From an uncultured Microbacterium sp. (GTDB taxonomy: Bacteria; Actinomycetota; Actinomycetes; Actinomycetales; Microbacteriaceae): DNA of 64,000 nucleotides. The notes beneath the pieces are model-generated. The model worked only from the letters and a program-made list of their open reading frames with translations. It was not told the DNA's origin and did no database searches. How positions within the stretch are numbered: the stretch's first letter is position 1; each line of letters opens with the position of its first letter. The translations under genes were made by a program, and so were the position numbers. The stretch spans positions 112,969 through 176,968 of the forward strand of contig CAJYJO010000003.1 in assembly GCA_913774845.1 (NCBI GenBank), given 5' to 3'. Shown here piece after piece: positions 24,999 through 34,404 of this stretch.

Positions 24999-26429
24999 AT
25001 GTCGACGACGACCGCGCACCCCCGCAAAGACAACGCCCGGATCGCCGCGATCTCGGGATTCGTGGGCAGCGCCCTCGAGTACTACGACTTCTTCATCTTC
25101 GCCTCGGCGGCCGCGCTCATCTTCCCCCGTCTGTTCTTCCCCGCGGGCGAACCGGGGGTGGCGACGCTGCTCTCGTTCGCGACGGTCGGCGTCGCCTACG
25201 TCGCCCGCCCGTTCGGCGCCATCCTGTGGGGGCACATCGGCGACCGGTTCGGCCGCAAGAAGGCACTGCTCGCGTGCCTCGGGATCATGGGCGTCGCGAC
25301 GTTCCTCGTCGGATGCCTGCCCACCTGGGACGCGGTCGGTATCACCGCGCCGATCGCCGTGGTCGCGCTGCGGCTCATCCAGGGCGTCTCCGCAGGCGGG
25401 GAGTCACCGGGATCGAGCGCACTGACCCTCGAGCACGCTCCCGACCACCGTCGGGCATTCTTCACCAGCTGGACGATGAGCGGGATCATGTTCGGCATCG
25501 TCATCTCGAGTCTCGTCTTCATCCCCGTCGCGAGCATGCCCGAAGACGCCCTGCTGGCCTGGGGCTGGCGCGTGCCGTTCTGGGCCTCGCTGCTCGTGAC
25601 CGTCGTCGCGATCGCCCTGCGCCGTCTCCTCGACGAACCGGCCGTTCTCACGGCGGCGCCTCACGACGAGACGGCCGACGGACTGCCGCTGCTCGCGCTG
25701 CTCCGCCATCACGGCGGAACGGTCGTGCGCGTGACGCTGATGTCGCTGTACACCGCCGTGAACACCATGGTGAACGTCTTCGCCCTGGCCTACGGCACCA
25801 CGGTCGCCGGCATCCCTCGCGGGGAGATGCTGACGGTGATCACCGTGGCCAACCTCACCGCCGTCGTCGTCGGACCCGTCGCGGGGGCGCTCTCCGACCG
25901 CGTCGGCCGCAAGCCCGTCTTCCTCGCGGGCCTCGTGCTGCAGTGCGCCCTGATCTACGCACTTCTCGCCGCGGTCGACGCGGCGGTCATGCCGTTGGTC
26001 TGGGCCCTGAGCATCCTCCTCATCGGCGTGGCCTACACGCTGTCGAATGCCGTCTACCCCGCGTACTTCCCCGAGCAGTTCCCGGCACGGGTGCGCTTCA
26101 CCGGCATGGCCGTGAGCCTCATGCTCGGCCTGGTCCTGGCCGGTCTCACGCCCGCAATCTCACAGGCCTTCGTGACCGGGCCCGGGAACGACCGCGACTG
26201 GCCCGCCGTGGCGTGGTTCACCATCGCCATCGTGGTCGTCTCCGGGATCGCCACGATGTTCGCTCCCGAGACGGCCGGTACCCCCACCGCGCTCCTCGGT
26301 CTCACGACCCCGCGCGAAGCTGCCGTCAGCCGCGGCGAGCGCGCCGACCGGGATGCCGCGCCGGCCCCACGTCCGGCACCTTCGGCGCACCCGGATCAGC
26401 CGCGCAGCACCAACTCGTCGCCCACGTAG
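24999..26429 (+). CDS. MFS transporter, metabolite:H+ symporter (MHS) family
   Basis: 476 residues with about 12 membrane helices. The family marker GSALEYYDFFIFASAAAL in helix 1 and the loop motif WGHIGDRFGRKKAL between helices 2 and 3 identify the MHS group (ProP, ShiA and KgtP relatives). The partner loop in the second half is ALSDRVGRKPVF. Such proteins import osmolytes or organic acids with protons; the substrate cannot be assigned. I use the ATG at 24999, with GAAGG 8 nt upstream, rather than the in-frame ATG at 24921. The last ~60 residues are hydrophilic and its 3' end overlaps convergent adnB by 34 bp. The 181-bp gap before it holds no recognisable element. Confidence 0.9.
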   Translation: MSTTTAHPRKDNARIAAISGFVGSALEYYDFFIFASAAALIFPRLFFPAGEPGVATLLSFATVGVAYVARPFGAILWGHIGDRFGRKKALLACLGIMGVATFLVGCLPTWDAVGITAPIAVVALRLIQGVSAGGESPGSSALTLEHAPDHRRAFFTSWTMSGIMFGIVISSLVFIPVASMPEDALLAWGWRVPFWASLLVTVVAIALRRLLDEPAVLTAAPHDETADGLPLLALLRHHGGTVVRVTLMSLYTAVNTMVNVFALAYGTTVAGIPRGEMLTVITVANLTAVVVGPVAGALSDRVGRKPVFLAGLVLQCALIYALLAAVDAAVMPLVWALSILLIGVAYTLSNAVYPAYFPEQFPARVRFTGMAVSLMLGLVLAGLTPAISQAFVTGPGNDRDWPAVAWFTIAIVVVSGIATMFAPETAGTPTALLGLTTPREAAVSRGERADRDAAPAPRPAPSAHPDQPRSTNSSPT

Positions 26430-29400
26430 AACAGGGCGACGTCGATCTGGTCCACGTCGATCCCGTGCTTGGCGTGGTACGCCTCGCGATACAACTCCAG
26501 CTGCAGCATCCGGGCGCGGCGGTCCGCCTCGGTGGTCGGCGGACGACCCGTCTTCCAGTCGACGATCTCGTACCGGTCGCCGCGCCGGTACACGGCATCC
26601 AATTTGCAGATCACGACGTGCTCGCGACCGTCGAGGCGCGTCGTGACGAAGTCGATCTCGGTCTCGACCTCGAGCGGGCGCAGGTCGGCCCACTCCGAAC
26701 GCTCGAAGCACTCACGCAGACGCTGCAGTTCGGCCGCGTCGGCCGCCGAGGCGCCGACCTCGTCGTCGTCCCACAACCCGTCGTCGTCGAGACCGATACC
26801 GGCGCCCACGTGACCGGAACGCTGCTCGACCCAAGCGTGAAAGAGCGTTCCGAGGCGTGTCTGACGATACGGACGCTCCGGCATGGGACGCCGCAGATCG
26901 TCGACGGCTCGGCCGTAGTCGGCGACGAAGTCCTTGAAGCGCGACGCGGGGATCCGCGTCGGCGCCGGGGTGTGCGTGGGTCGCAACCGGTCGGCGCGCT
27001 CGGCGAGCAGCAGTTCGAGATCGGCGTCGGGTGCCGCCGGCGATGCATCGCGCGCCGTGCGGGCGGCCGCGGCCGCGGCGGAGACGGCGGTGCGACGCGA
27101 CCCCAGCGGGTCGAGCGGCCAGTGCAGCAGCCGCCGCTCTCCGTCGTACGGGTCATCGCCGGGGTCGTCGACCGCGAGTTCGACCTCGAGCGCCTCGGCA
27201 GCCTCTTCGAGGAAGACGCTCGGCCGGCGCGGCTTCTTCGTTCCCGACCAGCTCGAACCCGACAGCAGCAGGTGATCGCGCGCTCGGGTGAACGCGACAT
27301 AGGCCAACCGGCGGTCCTCATCGAGCTGGCGCGCGCGGTTGGCGGCCACGAAGTCCTCGATCGCCGCCTTCAGGTCCTGCTGCGTCTCGGCTCCGCGCCA
27401 GCCGAAGACCGGCAGCCACGCCGAATCGCCCCGGAACTCCGAGGGGAGGATGCCGAAACCGAGCCACCCCTTCGTGTCGCGGGGCAGGGAGGGCAGCTCA
27501 TCGGTGACCAGGCGGACGACGGCCACGGCATCCCATTCGAGTCCCTTGGAACCGTGGATGGTGAGCAGCTGCACGACGTCGTCTTCGGGGGGCTCGGTGC
27601 GCGGCGCGAACTCGTCAGCCTGCTCGGCATGGTCGAGCCAGGCGAGCAGGCTCGCCACCGAGCCGGATTCGTCGGCCGCCAGGAACCCGCGGATCTCATC
27701 GACGAAAGCCCGCAGCTGAGCGGAGGCGATGCGGGCGGGACCGCGCGATTCGTTCGCCGCGAGTTCGATGTCGAGACGCAGCTCGGCCTCGATCAGCCGG
27801 ATCAGCTCGGGGATCGGTGCGCCGACGCTGCGGCGCAGACCCGCGAACACGGCGCCCGCTTCGCGCAGGCGAGCGCGTCCTTCGGGCGTGATGTCGGCGA
27901 GCCAGCCGTGGCCGTCGGTCTGACGCGTCAGGAAATCGAGGGCGTCGACCAGCGAGGCACGGTCGGCCCCGGGCGTCGAGCGCAGGCGATCGACCACCTC
28001 GGGCGCGAGCGGCTGCAGGGCGACGTCGTGGGTGGCGAGGCGACGCGCGAGCTGAGCGAGGGCGCGCAGGTCGGCGAGTCCGACCGCCCAGCGGGGGCCC
28101 GCGAGCAGACGGATGAGGGCCGACCCCGCTTCGGGGTCGCTGATGACGCGCAGCACCGACACGACGTCGACGACCTCGGGGGTCGTGAGGAGTCCGCCCA
28201 GGCCCAGGATGCGGTGAGGGATGCCGCGGCGTCCGAGCGCGTCGCCGAACCGCACCATGTGCTTCTTGCTGCGGAACAGGACGGCGCCGGTCGTGGCGCG
28301 CCCCTCGGCCGCGCGCGCCGCGCGAACGCCGACGAACCATGCGGCCACGCGGTCGGCCTCGGCGTCGAGATCGTTCTCGAAGACCGTCTCGACGAGGCCC
28401 GTGGGTGCGCCGGGGCGGGATCGCAGCTCTTCGACGGCGACGGCGGAACGACCCGCGAGCGGGGCGAGCACCGCGTTGGCGGCGTCGAGCACGCGTGCGC
28501 TGTTGCGCCAGCTCGTCAGCAGGGCGAAACGCTGGCACCCACCTCCGGGGGCGAACGCGTCGGGAAAGCCGCCGAGGTTGCCCGCGCTGGCTCCTCGCCA
28601 GGCGTAGATGGCCTGGTGGGGATCGCCGACGGCCATGACCCCGGTGCCACCGAAGAGCGTGGCGAGCAGATCGGTCTGCACGACTGACGTGTCTTGGTAT
28701 TCGTCGAGCAGCACGACACGGTACCGGGCGCGCAGCTCTTCGACGACGGCGGGATGCTCGGTCGCGATGCGAAGGGCGCCGGCCACCTGATCGGCGAAGT
28801 CCATCACACCCAGACGCGCCTTCTCGCGGTCGTACGCGGCGGCGAGCGAGGCCAACAGCGACAGAGCGGAGACCTTCGTCGCCGCGTCGCCCACCTCCTT
28901 GTACACGCTCACGCGCGACGAGGTCGACGGGCGCTCGACGATGCGCCCGAAGTCCTCGGGGAAGGCGGCGAGACGGTCGAGGTCGACGAGATTGTCGACG
29001 CCGTCCCGCGCGATGCGCAGGGCGGCGTCGATGATCGTGCGCGGCGACTCCTGCCGCTCCTCCAGGCGCGGATCGTCGGAGGCGAACACGACGCGTCGCA
29101 TCAGCAGCCAGGCCGCGGACTCAGACAGCACCGCCGACTCGGAATCGCGACCGATGCGCAGTCCGTGCTCGCGCACGATCGAGTCGGCGAAGCTGTTGTA
29201 CGTCGACACCGTCGGGCGGTGGAGCAGGTGGTCCGCGTCGAGAGCCTCCGCGTCGGTCGCTCCGACCTCGGCCGCGAGGGCTTCGAGAGCCTCGCGTCGC
29301 GCCGCATCGCCTCGCGCCCCCTCGACCGCGGCGAGCTCGGCGAAGACGGCGAGGCGCCCCTCGGCGTGCAAGGACGGCAGAGCCGGCAGCAGGCCGCGGG

Positions 29401-29683
29401 CCTCGAACTCGGACAACCGCTGCAACCGGCGCTGGACCCGCTCGGCCAGCTCGCCCGCCGCCTTGCGGGTGAAGGTGAGACCGAGCACCTCGTCACGGCG
29501 GACGAGGCCGTTGGCGACGAGCCACACGACGCGACCGGCCATGGTCTCGGTCTTGCCGCTGCCCGCGCCGGCCACGACGAGGGCGGGCTCCAGCGGTGCT
29601 TCAATGACGGCGGTCTGCTCGGCTGTGGGCGGGAACTGCCCGAGCGCCGCGGCGATCGTCGCGGCCGACAGGACGACCCTCAC
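26396..29683 (-). CDS. adnB: AdnB-like helicase-nuclease subunit
   Basis: 1095 residues. The N-terminal UvrD/AddA-type motor has Walker A VVAGAGSGKTETMAGRV (Lys44), FTRKAAGELAERVQRRL, DEYQDTSVVQTDLLATLFGG and VGDPHQAIYAWRGASAGNL; motifs V-VI are IHGSKGLEWDAV and RRLAYVAFTRARDHLL. The C-terminus is a RecB-type nuclease with GTLFHAWVEQRSG and VICKLDAVYRRGDRYEIVDWKTGRPP (Asp...Asp-x-Lys). It resembles mycobacterial AdnB, lead motor of the AdnAB complex that resects double-strand breaks. The GTG start overlaps the adnA stop. The frame could open 12 codons earlier, but the overlap start is the natural one. Confidence 0.9.
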   Translation of the reverse strand: MRVVLSAATIAAALGQFPPTAEQTAVIEAPLEPALVVAGAGSGKTETMAGRVVWLVANGLVRRDEVLGLTFTRKAAGELAERVQRRLQRLSEFEARGLLPALPSLHAEGRLAVFAELAAVEGARGDAARREALEALAAEVGATDAEALDADHLLHRPTVSTYNSFADSIVREHGLRIGRDSESAVLSESAAWLLMRRVVFASDDPRLEERQESPRTIIDAALRIARDGVDNLVDLDRLAAFPEDFGRIVERPSTSSRVSVYKEVGDAATKVSALSLLASLAAAYDREKARLGVMDFADQVAGALRIATEHPAVVEELRARYRVVLLDEYQDTSVVQTDLLATLFGGTGVMAVGDPHQAIYAWRGASAGNLGGFPDAFAPGGGCQRFALLTSWRNSARVLDAANAVLAPLAGRSAVAVEELRSRPGAPTGLVETVFENDLDAEADRVAAWFVGVRAARAAEGRATTGAVLFRSKKHMVRFGDALGRRGIPHRILGLGGLLTTPEVVDVVSVLRVISDPEAGSALIRLLAGPRWAVGLADLRALAQLARRLATHDVALQPLAPEVVDRLRSTPGADRASLVDALDFLTRQTDGHGWLADITPEGRARLREAGAVFAGLRRSVGAPIPELIRLIEAELRLDIELAANESRGPARIASAQLRAFVDEIRGFLAADESGSVASLLAWLDHAEQADEFAPRTEPPEDDVVQLLTIHGSKGLEWDAVAVVRLVTDELPSLPRDTKGWLGFGILPSEFRGDSAWLPVFGWRGAETQQDLKAAIEDFVAANRARQLDEDRRLAYVAFTRARDHLLLSGSSWSGTKKPRRPSVFLEEAAEALEVELAVDDPGDDPYDGERRLLHWPLDPLGSRRTAVSAAAAAARTARDASPAAPDADLELLLAERADRLRPTHTPAPTRIPASRFKDFVADYGRAVDDLRRPMPERPYRQTRLGTLFHAWVEQRSGHVGAGIGLDDDGLWDDDEVGASAADAAELQRLRECFERSEWADLRPLEVETEIDFVTTRLDGREHVVICKLDAVYRRGDRYEIVDWKTGRPPTTEADRRARMLQLELYREAYHAKHGIDVDQIDVALFYVGDELVLRG

Positions 29684-32600
29684 GACGCGCTCACCGCCGA
29701 GACCGTGTGGATCCGGCACAGTCCGTAGGAGAACTCGTCACGGCAGTGGACCTCGTACGGTGCGGCGAAGCTGCTTCCCCGCATGACGCCGACCGCCCGC
29801 TGCACCCGCGCGACGAACTCCCCGCGCTGCGCGTCGTCGAAGGGCTGCTGCGTCGGCTCGGCGTAGTCTTTCGTCGCCGCGGTCGGGCGCAGCACGAGCA
29901 GTTTCGCTCCGCCCGCCGGCATCCCGGCGACCTGCTCGATGGCGCCCGACGAGAAGGCGAGCTGGTAGGCCGCGAGCTGCGGGTTGTCGGCGACCTTGGC
30001 ATCCGTCTGCGGCTCGTTCTTGCCCGTCTTGAGATCGACGATGACGACCTCTCCGGCCGGGGTGACCTCGACGCGGTCGATGTCACCGCTGAGCACCGCC
30101 CCGTGCTCGCCCGCATCGGCGAGCGGAATCGGCACCTCGAAGTGCCGTTCGGCGCCGATCAGACGCCCGCCGGCGTCGTCGAAACGGCGCAGGTACGCGG
30201 CGAGACGGCGCACGAGATCACGCGCGCGCGTGCGCTCGGCGCGTTCGCGCCACGCCGCGTCGAAGACCAGCTCGCCCCAGCGGTCGTCGACGACGGCCCA
30301 GAGGTCTTCTTCGGACGACGACCCCGCGGTCTCGAGAGCGGCGTGGATGATCGTGCCGATCCCCGCCGTCGTGCCCCCGCGGTCGCCGCCGAGATCGGCG
30401 ATCACCCAGTCGAGCTCGCACTCCTCGAGGGCGTGCAGGCGCGACGGCGAGACGCGCACGTCTTCTCTGGCGAGGTCGCGCAGCGGGGCCGATGAGCTGG
30501 GCGCGGCGATTCCGTACCACTCCTCGGGCGCGGCGCCCGCGACCTCTGCGGCGGCGAGCACCGCGAGCTGACCGGCCGCGTGGGCCCGATCGGCCCCCGT
30601 CACGCGCGGAGCGGTGAGCGACCGCCGATGCCGGGCCACGAGACCCCGCAGCGACAGCGGGTGCTCGGGAATGGATGCCGCCGGCTCCGGCGCGGGGAGC
30701 ATCTCGAACAGCACGCTCGGTCCGGTGTCGTCGTCGTCGACCGCCGTGACGACGAGCAGGGCGCCGGCGCGGCTGATCGCCCGGACGAACAGGCGCAGTT
30801 CGTCGTGCATCGCGGCGCGGCGACGGTCGAGCATGCCGGCGGCGGGGAGGTCGGGGGTGTGCACGGCATCGGCGAGACGCCAGGTCTCGAGCAGACCACC
30901 GCGCAGCCTCGTGTTGGGCCACACGCCCTCTTGCACGCCCGCGAGGACCACCGTGTCGAACGACGTGCCCGCGGCCGCCGCCGGGGTGAGGACGCGCACG
31001 GTGTCGACCACGGCGGGCTGCTCGATGCGGTCTTCGGCGACGTCGCTGTCGAGCACCGCGCGCAGGAACGTCGACGCCTCGCCGTCGGGCTCGCGCTCTG
31101 TGTACCGCTTCGCCGCCTGGAACAGTGCGACGACGGCGTCGAGGTCGCGATCGGCCTGTTCGGCGAGCGGTCCGTGCCCGCGCGAGGCCTCGCGCCAGGT
31201 GCGCGCGAGGGCGCTGCGCTCCCACGCGGTCCACAGCAGTTCGTGGGCGGTCGCGCGAGCGAGCGTCTGCGCGCGCAGCGCCGCGAGGGTCTCGCCGAGG
31301 CGGGCGGCGCGCCGGGCCTCGCGGGAGTCGATGATCTCGAACTCGAGGGGAAACCGGACGCCCGACACCAGCAGCTCGGTCGCCGAGCGCGAACCGCCGG
31401 CGGCGACCTCGTCGTGCCGCAGGGCCGTGCGCAGACGCCGCAGTTCGATCGGATCGAGCCCGCCGAACGTGCCGAGCAGAGCATCGACGACGTCGTCGTG
31501 CGCCCAGTCGTCGGGTGCGGTCATGCCGAGCTCGACGAGGCGGACCAGATCGCGCACCGGGCGCTGCACGCCGAGCGCGAGACCGGGGCCGCTGGCGCGC
31601 GCCGGCACCTCGCGCGCCGCGAGCTCGGCCTCGAGCGTGGCCACCTGGCGGGAGTCGTGCGCGATCACCGCGCACTGCGCCCACGGGACGCCCTCGAGCA
31701 CATGGCGTTCGCGCAGGAGCCGCGCGATCGCGTCGGCCTCTTCGGCGGGCGAGCGCAGCAGGTACGTGCGCACCGACCCCTGCGGCGCGGCGCCGACCGG
31801 CGCCCGGCGGTGGGCGACGACGCCGGCGGCCCCGATGCGCGAGGCCACCTGCCGGACCAGATCGATCTGCTCGGGCGTTCCGCGGTGCGGCGTGCCGAGC
31901 GAAGCCGTCGCGCCGAGCTCGCGCGCCAGACGGGCGAAGTTCTCGGGCGTCGCCCCGCGGAACGCCCCGGACCCCACGTCGGGGTCGCCGTACGCGACGA
32001 CACCGATCCCGAGAACGCGGCAGGCGCGCAGCAGATCGACACCGCCCGCCGTGAGTTCTTGAGCGTCGTCGACGAGGACGCACCTCAGCGTCTCGAAGCG
32101 TCCGAGCAGACCGCGGTCGACGAGCGCCTCGTCGAGCACCGCGACCGCCTCGCGCGCGAGATCGGCCGCGTCGCGGTGAGCCCCGCGCATCGACGCGCGG
32201 ACGGCGCGGTACTCGTCGGAGAACGAGGCCAGGGCCGCCCACACCGGCACCTCGTGCCGCTCGGCCAGGGCGAGGAGGTCGGCGAAATCGATGCCGAGAT
32301 CGGTGCACTCGGCGAGGAAGGCGCGCAGATCACCGCGGAAACCCCGCGTCGCGCGGATGGCGGAACCGAGCCACTCGGGCCATCGCGACGCCCCCTCGAG
32401 CTCGTCGAGCGCGTCTCCGTCGAGGAGATCGCGGATGATCTGGTCTTCGTCGCCGCCCGTGAGCAGCTGCGGCGGCTCGGCGCCTCGGCGCACCTCGGCG
32501 CCGCGGACCAGCTGGAACGCGAACGACGCGACGGAGCGCGCGAGAGCACCCGACGTGGCCCGCCCCACCGCCAGGGCGAGCGGATCGCGCAGCGCCGTCG

Positions 32601-32826
32601 CCGCCGGACGCGTGGGGGTCAGCACCAGAAGGTGGTCGGGGTCGACCCCGGATGCCACGAGCTCGCGCACCCGGGCGAGCAGCGTCGTGGTCTTCCCGGA
32701 TCCGGGTGCGCCCACCACGACCCCGCTGACCTCCGGACCCCAGCCGACCACCGCGCTCTGCTCGGCATCGAGGGCGGCGCCCGAGCGCGTCGGCGCACCG
32801 GGGGCGGCGGCATCCGGGATCTGCAT
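29680..32826 (-). CDS. adnA: AdnA-like helicase-nuclease subunit
   Basis: 1048 residues. The N-terminal motor domain carries Walker A VVVGAPGSGKTTTLLAR (Lys45) and LVLTPTRPAATALRDPL; the DDAQELTAGGVDLL segment is the motif II equivalent. The C-terminal RecB-like nuclease is visible as GIGTIIHAALETAG, LSGDIDRVEVTPAGEVVIVDLKTGK and NPQLAAYQLAF. Order, sizes and overlap with the following adnB match the mycobacterial adnA-adnB pair (1055 and 1101 residues in M. tuberculosis, as I recall). Together they should form the break-resection machine replacing RecBCD/AddAB. ATG start with TAGCGT 6 nt upstream. Confidence 0.88.
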   Translation of the reverse strand: MQIPDAAAPGAPTRSGAALDAEQSAVVGWGPEVSGVVVGAPGSGKTTTLLARVRELVASGVDPDHLLVLTPTRPAATALRDPLALAVGRATSGALARSVASFAFQLVRGAEVRRGAEPPQLLTGGDEDQIIRDLLDGDALDELEGASRWPEWLGSAIRATRGFRGDLRAFLAECTDLGIDFADLLALAERHEVPVWAALASFSDEYRAVRASMRGAHRDAADLAREAVAVLDEALVDRGLLGRFETLRCVLVDDAQELTAGGVDLLRACRVLGIGVVAYGDPDVGSGAFRGATPENFARLARELGATASLGTPHRGTPEQIDLVRQVASRIGAAGVVAHRRAPVGAAPQGSVRTYLLRSPAEEADAIARLLRERHVLEGVPWAQCAVIAHDSRQVATLEAELAAREVPARASGPGLALGVQRPVRDLVRLVELGMTAPDDWAHDDVVDALLGTFGGLDPIELRRLRTALRHDEVAAGGSRSATELLVSGVRFPLEFEIIDSREARRAARLGETLAALRAQTLARATAHELLWTAWERSALARTWREASRGHGPLAEQADRDLDAVVALFQAAKRYTEREPDGEASTFLRAVLDSDVAEDRIEQPAVVDTVRVLTPAAAAGTSFDTVVLAGVQEGVWPNTRLRGGLLETWRLADAVHTPDLPAAGMLDRRRAAMHDELRLFVRAISRAGALLVVTAVDDDDTGPSVLFEMLPAPEPAASIPEHPLSLRGLVARHRRSLTAPRVTGADRAHAAGQLAVLAAAEVAGAAPEEWYGIAAPSSSAPLRDLAREDVRVSPSRLHALEECELDWVIADLGGDRGGTTAGIGTIIHAALETAGSSSEEDLWAVVDDRWGELVFDAAWRERAERTRARDLVRRLAAYLRRFDDAGGRLIGAERHFEVPIPLADAGEHGAVLSGDIDRVEVTPAGEVVIVDLKTGKNEPQTDAKVADNPQLAAYQLAFSSGAIEQVAGMPAGGAKLLVLRPTAATKDYAEPTQQPFDDAQRGEFVARVQRAVGVMRGSSFAAPYEVHCRDEFSYGLCRIHTVSAVSAS

Positions 32827-32832
32827 GTCTCC

Positions 32833-32838
32833 ACGCTA
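32833..32838 (-). promoter_or_regulatory. Leaderless -10 box (TAGCGT) of adnAB
   Basis: TAGCGT on the minus strand, 6 nt (GGAGAC) before the adnA ATG at 32826. The intervening GGAG is too close to the ATG to act as a ribosome-binding site. Confidence 0.5.
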
Positions 32839-32960
32839 AACCGGACCTCCGACATCGCCCTCGCGGGCACACGGGCGGTGTGCGCGGAGAAGGTCGAGGG
32901 GCGGCGTTCGCCGTCCGCGAAGCGGCGCCCTCGCCGGGTCGTCGTGTCCGAGGCCTGCCC

Positions 32961-32966
32961 TAGAGT
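32961..32966 (+). promoter_or_regulatory. -10 box (TAGAGT) of the DUF3107 gene
   Basis: TAGAGT lies 47 bp before the GTG at 33014. Unlike many genes here this transcript would have a leader of about 40 nt with a good ribosome-binding site (GGAAAGGA) before the GTG. Confidence 0.45.
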
Positions 32967-33013
32967 CGGAATACGCGCCGGGCCGACCGCGGCCCGCGGG
33001 GAAAGGACGCATC

Positions 33014-33238
33014 GTGGAGATCCGCATCGGCATCACCAACACCGGCCGGGAACTCAACTTCGAGACCAACGACAGCTCCGACGCCGTCAAGTCCGCCGTC
33101 GCCGGCGCGCTCGACAGCTCGGCCAGCCACGTCACGTTCACCGACGTGAAGGGCAACTCCTACATCGTCCCGACCGCCAACCTCGCGTTCATCGAACTCG
33201 GTACCGAAGAGGCGCGTCGCGTCGGCTTCGTCGCCTGA
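33014..33238 (+). CDS. DUF3107 small protein
   Basis: 74 residues beginning MEIRIGITNTGRELNFETND and ending VPTANLAFIELGTEEARRVGFV, the whole length of the actinobacterial DUF3107 family (TB9.4/Rv3208A in M. tuberculosis, from memory). It is cytoplasmic, with no catalytic motif and no known function. GTG start preceded by GGAAAGGA. The same family sits close to an RhlE-like helicase gene in mycobacteria, so the association is old. The next small membrane-protein gene follows 11 bp later and is probably co-transcribed. Confidence 0.88.
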   Translation: MEIRIGITNTGRELNFETNDSSDAVKSAVAGALDSSASHVTFTDVKGNSYIVPTANLAFIELGTEEARRVGFVA

Positions 33239-33249
33239 TCCCGACCGCC

Positions 33250-33537
33250 GTGCAGATCCTGCTCGGACTGATCATCGGGGCCGTCGTCGGGCTCGCCGCG
33301 CACTTCGCGCTGCCGCACCGACAGCTCCGCGGCGCCGCCCTGGCTCCGCTCGCCGGGGCGGCCGCCGCGGCCGTCGTGTGGACGGCGATGACCTGGATGG
33401 GTCTCGGCGTCGACTCCCCCATCCTGTGGATCGTCGCGATCCTCGCCCCGGTCGTCACGACATTCGCGCTCGTACCGTTCCTCACGCGCACGCGCCTTGC
33501 GCGCGACGAGGCGGATCGCTCCCGGCTCGGCGTCTGA
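33250..33537 (+). CDS. Small membrane protein, three helices
   Basis: 95 residues with three hydrophobic segments (about 2-18, 30-50 and 57-78) separated by short loops, and a charged C-terminus RTRLARDEADRSRLGV likely on the cytoplasmic side. I do not recognise a named family. The GTG at 33250 gives a protein starting directly with the first helix; the frame is open upstream but only antisense to adnA and inside DUF3107. The start has no clear ribosome-binding site. Codon use is normal for the window, which supports a real gene. Confidence 0.7.
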   Translation: MQILLGLIIGAVVGLAAHFALPHRQLRGAALAPLAGAAAAAVVWTAMTWMGLGVDSPILWIVAILAPVVTTFALVPFLTRTRLARDEADRSRLGV

Positions 33538-33546
33538 CGATCGCTT

Positions 33547-33603
33547 CGGCAACGGGCGTCGCGTCGCGCAGCGGCTGACGGTGGCTCCGGCAACGGGCGT
33601 CGC
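33547..33603. repeat. Short direct repeat CGGCAACGGGCGTCGC
   Basis: The 16-mer occurs at 33547-33562 and 33588-33603, with similar sequence (GCTTCGGC/GCTCCGGC, then TCGCG) on both sides, a 41-bp period. It lies between two converging genes; no terminator hairpin is obvious. Confidence 0.6.
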
Positions 33604-33674
33604 ATCGCGGAACGACCGACGGGCGCTCACGCCGGGTCGAGGTCGCGGGGCGGCCCGGCCTCGGCGCGAATTCC

Positions 33675-34391
33675 TTAGGCCGCCAGCCCCATGGCATCCA
33701 TTCGACGGGCGTGTGCGCCCATCAGCTCGCTGAAGACCGGCTCGACCTTCGCCTCCTCGGCGCGGTCGAGGTGTCCGTGGCGCAGGGCGGCACGGGCCAC
33801 CAGCAGCGTGTCGCCGACGAGCCGCCGTCCCCACAGCGCGAGCAGCCACCGCCACTCCTCATCGCTTTCGATGGTCGCTGTGAGGATGTCGACGATCGCC
33901 TGACGGTCGTCGTCGGCCTGCAGGATGCGCGCGACCCGGCGTCCGGTGTCGCCGTAGCTCGACGAGAGGGCGAGGTAGAAATCGTCGAGGAGACCCGCGG
34001 TGATGTGCACCGTCAGCATGGTCTCCTGGGGACGCACGCCGTGGGTGTTGCGCCGGAAGGCGTCGAGCGACTCGCGGAACGGCAGCATGAGCTGCGTCGG
34101 GTCGGCCCCCCGCTCGCGGATGAGCGCCACCAGTTCCTGGTGCTTGATGAGCGCCGCCCCGGCCGCGCGCGACAGCGATTCTTTCTCCGCGAGCTCGGGC
34201 GTGAGGGCGATCAGTTCGCTGAGCGTCTCGAAGAAGCCCAGCTGCAGATAGGCCGCCTGACCGAGGAACGTCTCGACCTCGGGGGCGAGCTCGGCGAAGT
34301 CGACCCGCATGGCCTCGCCGAGGTCTCCGCGCGAGCGCAGCTGGAGCGTGCGACCCACCGGGCGCTGGCGACGACGGAACCACTCGAACAC
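33675..34391 (-). CDS. Ferritin-like-fold protein (MiaE-like/actinobacterial conserved)
   Basis: 238 residues, mostly helical. Segments such as VDFAELAPEVETFLGQAAYLQLGFFETL, AALIKHQELVALIRERG and TLVATIESDEEW-like acidic pairs fit a four-helix ferritin-like bundle, as in the conserved protein next to RhlE in mycobacteria (Rv3210c). Metal ligands cannot be placed with certainty. I start at the GTG 34391 because TAGGCT sits 7 nt upstream; the longer frame to 34604 would overlap the divergent helicase gene. Related proteins are annotated as tRNA-hydroxylase-like, but no substrate is proven. Divergent from the DEAD-box gene, suggesting a possible link to RNA metabolism. Confidence 0.7.
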   Translation of the reverse strand: MFEWFRRRQRPVGRTLQLRSRGDLGEAMRVDFAELAPEVETFLGQAAYLQLGFFETLSELIALTPELAEKESLSRAAGAALIKHQELVALIRERGADPTQLMLPFRESLDAFRRNTHGVRPQETMLTVHITAGLLDDFYLALSSSYGDTGRRVARILQADDDRQAIVDILTATIESDEEWRWLLALWGRRLVGDTLLVARAALRHGHLDRAEEAKVEPVFSELMGAHARRMDAMGLAA

Positions 34392-34398
34392 GTACGAC

Positions 34399-34404
34399 AG
34401 CCTA
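34399..34404 (-). promoter_or_regulatory. Leaderless -10 box (TAGGCT) of the ferritin-like gene
   Basis: TAGGCT on the minus strand, 7 nt (GTCGTAC) before the GTG at 34391. It decides the start codon because no ribosome-binding site precedes that GTG. Confidence 0.55.

Noticed and set aside
24965-28687. A 1240-codon open frame spanning the MFS gene and adnB
   Set aside because: It shifts frame inside the MFS gene and is antisense to adnB. Composition is typical of high-GC shadow frames.
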